From Bordetella parapertussis (GTDB lineage Bacteria; Pseudomonadota; Gammaproteobacteria; Burkholderiales; Burkholderiaceae_B): a stretch of 26,925 nt of DNA. The notes under the pieces were generated by a model that worked only from the letters and a program-made list of their open reading frames with translations, had not been told where the DNA came from and did not search any database. Location of the stretch: positions 1-26,925 of the forward strand of contig CAMDNZ010000042.1 of NCBI GenBank assembly GCA_945903445.1, in the 5' to 3' direction. Shown here piece after piece: positions 23,724 through 26,925 of this stretch. Position 1 is the first letter of the stretch, and every line of letters starts with the position of its first letter. A program made the position numbers and the translations under genes.

Positions 23724-24650
23724 ATGGGTCGCTATGTTGTGACGGGAGGCGGGGGTTTCGTAGGCCGCGCCCTGGTAAGACACCTGGAGTCATGCGGCCA
23801 TGAGGCTATTGTTGCCAGCCGAGGCATCCACTATTCCCATAGTGGAACTTGGATCGAGTACGACCTGCTAAGGCCGGAAACCGTCGCCAATATAACGACT
23901 CAACAAGTCGATGGCGTATTTCACTTGGCGTGGTCGACCGTACCCGGAAGCGCGGACAAGGCAGCTGGGGCGGACATTCGAACGAATGTCGCAGGCACTA
24001 TCGAGTTGTTCAGAGAGTTGGCGGAGTGCGGCATTCGAACCGTATTTATATCGTCTGGCGGAACGATTTACGGCGAAGCAGGACGACTTCCCATAAACGA
24101 GCGGCACCCCATCAAGCCGGTTGGCGTTTATGGCTTTAGTAAAGCAGCTGCTGAGGAAGGTGGGCGACTTTTTCGCCGTACGAATGACTTCGACATCAGG
24201 ATCGCCCGTCTCAGCAATCCGTTTGGCATCGAGCACACCGAGGGCAAAGCCCAGGGCGCGGCATCCATTTTCGCGAAACGAATCCTTGCTGGTGATCCCA
24301 TCACGATCATGGGCGACGGGAGTATCGTGCGTGACTATATCGACGTCGATGATGCTGCTTCTGCAATCGCCGCGTTGATGGAAATCACCATCGACTCGGC
24401 AATAGAAGATCCTTCGTTCAATATTGGTTCGGGCCAGGGCGTCAGCCTGCTGGAATTGGTCCATCGTCTGGAAGATGTCACGGGTTGCCCGGCCGACATC
24501 CGCTATACAGCCGGACGGGATTTCGACGTCGCATGCAACATATTGGATATCAGTAAAATCTTGCGCCTCACGAGCTGGCGTCCATCCCAGGACCTGCGTG
24601 GCGGCCTGGAGAAGCTCATACTCGGACTTAAATCTCGCAATGCCTCTTAA
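23724..24650 (+). CDS. NAD-dependent epimerase/dehydratase (extended SDR)
   Basis: A 308-residue nucleotide-sugar enzyme. It shows the cofactor loop TGGGGFVG (7-14), FHLAWSTVPGS, a catalytic serine region FISSGGTIYGE (108-118) and the catalytic pair Tyr136 and Lys140 in VYGFSK. RLSNPFGIEH, GDGSIVRDYIDVDD and FNIGSGQGVSLLEL are usual for UDP-sugar 4-epimerases or dTDP-sugar reductases of the GalE/WcaG type. The exact reaction cannot be read from the sequence. The ATG at 23724 has GGAG eight bases upstream, which favours it over an in-frame GTG at 23673 that overlaps the methyltransferase gene. Its 3' end overlaps the following gene by 11 bases. Confidence 0.88.
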   Translation: MGRYVVTGGGGFVGRALVRHLESCGHEAIVASRGIHYSHSGTWIEYDLLRPETVANITTQQVDGVFHLAWSTVPGSADKAAGADIRTNVAGTIELFRELAECGIRTVFISSGGTIYGEAGRLPINERHPIKPVGVYGFSKAAAEEGGRLFRRTNDFDIRIARLSNPFGIEHTEGKAQGAASIFAKRILAGDPITIMGDGSIVRDYIDVDDAASAIAALMEITIDSAIEDPSFNIGSGQGVSLLELVHRLEDVTGCPADIRYTAGRDFDVACNILDISKILRLTSWRPSQDLRGGLEKLILGLKSRNAS

Positions 24651-26925
24651 ATTTGCTTCGATTCGTCGACATCTAGCGAGATTGCGCAGCCTGATTTCCT
24701 TTTCTAGGTTCAATAATGATGCAAGCACACAATCGGAAGAAACATCGACGATTGCGAAAATAGTCGCCGCATCAAGCCATTTCGACGAGGATTACTATCG
24801 CCGCGCGGCAGGTCAAGTGTTCAACTCGAGGGACGCGGCTGCCATTCACTACGTGGAGGTCGGCGAGATTTCCGGAATCCCGCCGTCGGCGAGGTTCAAT
24901 CCCACGCTTTACGCTGAGCTCTATCCGGATGCGAGGTTTCTCCGACGGAAGTTGCTGGTCCATTACGAGCAGTTTGGGCACGCCGAAAACCGCATTGCCA
25001 GTTTCGATGTAGAGGGCGTGAAGGGCGCGCGGCCAATTGCGCATGGCAGGCCCTCGGTCTTGATCGTGACGCATGATCTTTCTGAAAGTGGCGGGCCTAT
25101 CCTGGCCTGGAACCTAGCCAAGAACATGCCAGCGGACTGGAACGTCGTTGCGCTAAGCCTGAAAAGCGGCCCGCTCGCCCTGGCTTGGGCGGAAGTCTCC
25201 TGCGTCGCACTCAACCTTGATGGCGTCGATCTTGAGAAGATCGATTCCTCTATTTTAGCCAACTGGTTCTTGGAGCCATTGAAGAAGAAGTACCAGATCG
25301 AGTATCTCATCGCCAATACCGCCCTGACGTATCGGATCGCCCAGGCAGGCGCGCTGCAAGACATACCCGTTATCGGACTGGTGCATGAGTTTGCTGAATA
25401 CATACCAGAGTCGATCGTCCGCGGCATCGTGAACGCATCTGATCGGGTGGTTTTTTCTTCTCAACTTACGCTCGACTCCGCGAAGGCAACAGTGGGAGTC
25501 GATTTCGTCCATGCCGTCGTGATCCCGCAGGGTCAATCCGAGGTGCCGAGAACGGAAGATCCGCTCGCCCGGAGGAAACCCCTCAACCTGATGGACGACG
25601 ATAGATTTCTGATCATCGGATGCGGACAGTGCGAGATTCGCAAAGGCGTGGATAACTTCGTGTCGGCCGCGAAAATGATCTCGGACCGTCTGGGCCGAGA
25701 TCGAGTGCGTTTTATCTGGGTTGGCAACGGCTACGCGCCCGACACCGACTGGAATTACTCGGCCTGGATCCGGGATCAAATAAACCGAAGTCAGCTCCAG
25801 AGCAATCTCGAGATCATACCTAGCATAAATGGCGCTGATCTAAAAAAACTATATGCCGCAGCAGGGGCAATGTTCCTGTCGTCGCGGTTGGACCCTTTAC
25901 CCAATGTAGCGATAGATGCGATGTCCTTAGGCGTACCGGTCGTATGCTTCGAGAAGTCGACCGGCATTGCCGAGCATCTTCTGAGCTTACCGGACGGCGA
26001 TCGACTCGTCGCTCCGTACCTCGACATTCGGGCTGCGGCAGACCGACTTGCGGCCCTCTGCCAGGATGTCGAGTTGCAGCACCGGGTGTCTCGACAGGAA
26101 CGTGCTTTCGCCACGACACATTTTTCTTTCTGCACGTATGTTGAGCGTTTGATTGCCCTGTTCGCGAGCGCGCGAAAGACCTCGGAGTGGGTATCGACGA
26201 GCGCCGCAGCGTTGCAGGCCTACGGCGTTGTCGAGCCAGACTTCCTACGCCCTCCTGATTCGAGCCGGCCCCTGAACGCGCTGTTGAAGGAGTATGTGAA
26301 AGCTGAGCTTATCTCAGGTACGACAAACATTTCGGGACGCAGGAGACTTTTTCCGGGTCAATCGTTCGTTGTTGGCGAAAATAGCGGCTTGCTACCTTTG
26401 GCAACGCTCCCTTCCACACTCGCTTCGCTGAGGCAGCGCCGGTCAGAGTTTGCGCGCGAAGTCGTCGATCTGTCCGTTTCGCAGGCCAGTGTCAGTCCGG
26501 CAATGCGTACCGCCATTCACATCCACGCGTATTTTCCTGACATGCTGGAAGAGATATTAGGCCATATCAAACGAAGCGAAAGCGTTCCGGCGCTTTATAT
26601 CTCCGTGGCCGACAGTCAGGCACAAGCCTTTGCCGAGAACCTGCTGCTGCAATACCGGGGCGAGTGGACTGTCCGAACCGTTCAGAACCGCGGAAGGGAT
26701 ATTGGCCCGCTACTGGTCGAGTTCGCGAACCAGCTTCAAAGCTACGACGTAGTGGGGCACGTTCATACAAAACGCTCGACTGAGGTTGCAGATCGAGCAA
26801 GCATTGCGCGTTGGAAAGACTTCTTATATGGCAACCTGATCGCTTCCGATCATCAAGCGCTCGACAAGAATTTCTCGCAGTTTGCCAGCAACCCCCGCCT
26901 GGGATTGCTCTTTCCCGAGGACGTT
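24640..26925 (+). CDS. GT4 glycosyltransferase fused to a rhamnan-synthesis F (RgpF) domain, 3' end outside the window
   Basis: An open frame of 762 codons that continues past the right edge. Residues 47-120 hold two FDxxFY/HYxxxG repeats. Residues about 137-500 form a GT-B/GT4 domain (VLIVTHDLSESGGPILAWNLAK; GCGQCEIRKGVDNFVSAA; SSRLDPLPNVAIDAMSLGVPVV, which holds the donor-binding part). From about residue 622 an RgpF-like domain begins (IHIHAYFPDMLEEILGHI; NRGRDIGPLLVEF; VGHVHTKRS; PRLGLLFPEDV), as in rhamnan and rhamnose-rich polysaccharide synthesis proteins. The ATG at 24640 overlaps the end of the epimerase gene, suggesting coupling. The RgpF part agrees with the dTDP-rhamnose genes upstream, so a rhamnose-containing product is likely. 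Confidence 0.88.
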   Translation, partial: MPLKFASIRRHLARLRSLISFSRFNNDASTQSEETSTIAKIVAASSHFDEDYYRRAAGQVFNSRDAAAIHYVEVGEISGIPPSARFNPTLYAELYPDARFLRRKLLVHYEQFGHAENRIASFDVEGVKGARPIAHGRPSVLIVTHDLSESGGPILAWNLAKNMPADWNVVALSLKSGPLALAWAEVSCVALNLDGVDLEKIDSSILANWFLEPLKKKYQIEYLIANTALTYRIAQAGALQDIPVIGLVHEFAEYIPESIVRGIVNASDRVVFSSQLTLDSAKATVGVDFVHAVVIPQGQSEVPRTEDPLARRKPLNLMDDDRFLIIGCGQCEIRKGVDNFVSAAKMISDRLGRDRVRFIWVGNGYAPDTDWNYSAWIRDQINRSQLQSNLEIIPSINGADLKKLYAAAGAMFLSSRLDPLPNVAIDAMSLGVPVVCFEKSTGIAEHLLSLPDGDRLVAPYLDIRAAADRLAALCQDVELQHRVSRQERAFATTHFSFCTYVERLIALFASARKTSEWVSTSAAALQAYGVVEPDFLRPPDSSRPLNALLKEYVKAELISGTTNISGRRRLFPGQSFVVGENSGLLPLATLPSTLASLRQRRSEFAREVVDLSVSQASVSPAMRTAIHIHAYFPDMLEEILGHIKRSESVPALYISVADSQAQAFAENLLLQYRGEWTVRTVQNRGRDIGPLLVEFANQLQSYDVVGHVHTKRSTEVADRASIARWKDFLYGNLIASDHQALDKNFSQFASNPRLGLLFPEDV
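24778..24999 (+). repeat. Two protein repeats (FDxxFY/HYxxxG module) at the N terminus of the GT4-RgpF gene
   Basis: Copy one is HFDEDYY ... IHYVEVGEISGIPP; copy two is RFNPTLYAELYPDA ... LVHYEQFGHAENR. They directly precede the GT4 domain. Confidence 0.85.

Noticed and set aside
1..26925. tRNA, rRNA, CRISPR array, riboswitch or insertion sequence
   Set aside because: No cloverleaf-like sequence, regularly spaced direct repeats, known aptamer wording or transposase motifs were recognised while reading both strands.

Overview
The window looks like a chromosomal segment from a Gram-negative betaproteobacterium of the order Burkholderiales, most likely family Alcaligenaceae (Bordetella/Achromobacter-like). 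This rests on the high G+C, the overlapping birA-coaX pair (coaX is known as baf in Bordetella), the adjacent Kdo transferase and heptosyltransferase I genes, and an outer-membrane lipid (MCE) transport operon. Assignment is by protein motif recognition only; no database search was possible.

Left part (1-10.4 kb), envelope housekeeping. On the minus strand lies an operon, read right to left: a STAS-fused MlaE-type permease, its ATPase, an MCE (MlaD-type) protein, a PqiC-type lipoprotein and an alpha/beta hydrolase. The first four overlap at their ends, and a partial D-Ala-D-Ala carboxypeptidase (dacC-like) with its own candidate promoter follows. Divergent from these on the plus strand are birA, coaX and a very short membrane protein that looks like the stump of a SPOR-domain protein. 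Converging on them, on the minus strand, is galE-waaC-waaA.

Middle (10.6-18.0 kb), dTDP-L-rhamnose genes and glycosyltransferases on the plus strand. The order is rfbB, a rhamnosyltransferase-like GT2 gene with its own promoter region, rfbD, rfbA, rfbC, and an 854-residue protein with two GT2 domains. Together with galE this supplies dTDP-rhamnose and UDP-galactose and some of the enzymes that use them.

Right part (18.1 kb to the end), the more variable half of the surface-polysaccharide cluster. A 1267-residue protein on the minus strand joins a repeat module, a WbsX-like domain, a GT2 domain and a GT4 domain. A 590-bp intergenic region separates it from three plus-strand genes: a SAM methyltransferase, an NAD-dependent epimerase, and a GT4-RgpF protein that runs off the right end. 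No flippase, polymerase or polysaccharide ABC exporter gene is present in the window, so the cluster continues outside it.

The most notable signals are in the right part. The same roughly 35-40 residue repeat (F-D-x2-F-Y ... Y-P-D ... H-Y-x2-H-G ... E-x-R) occurs, in pairs, in three different enzymes of the cluster. The 1267-residue gene contains an uninterrupted run of nine G. Its upstream region carries five tandem copies of a pentanucleotide, ending in the start codon of what looks like a decayed glycosyltransferase fragment. These two repeat tracts make phase variation of this polysaccharide a concrete and testable hypothesis.
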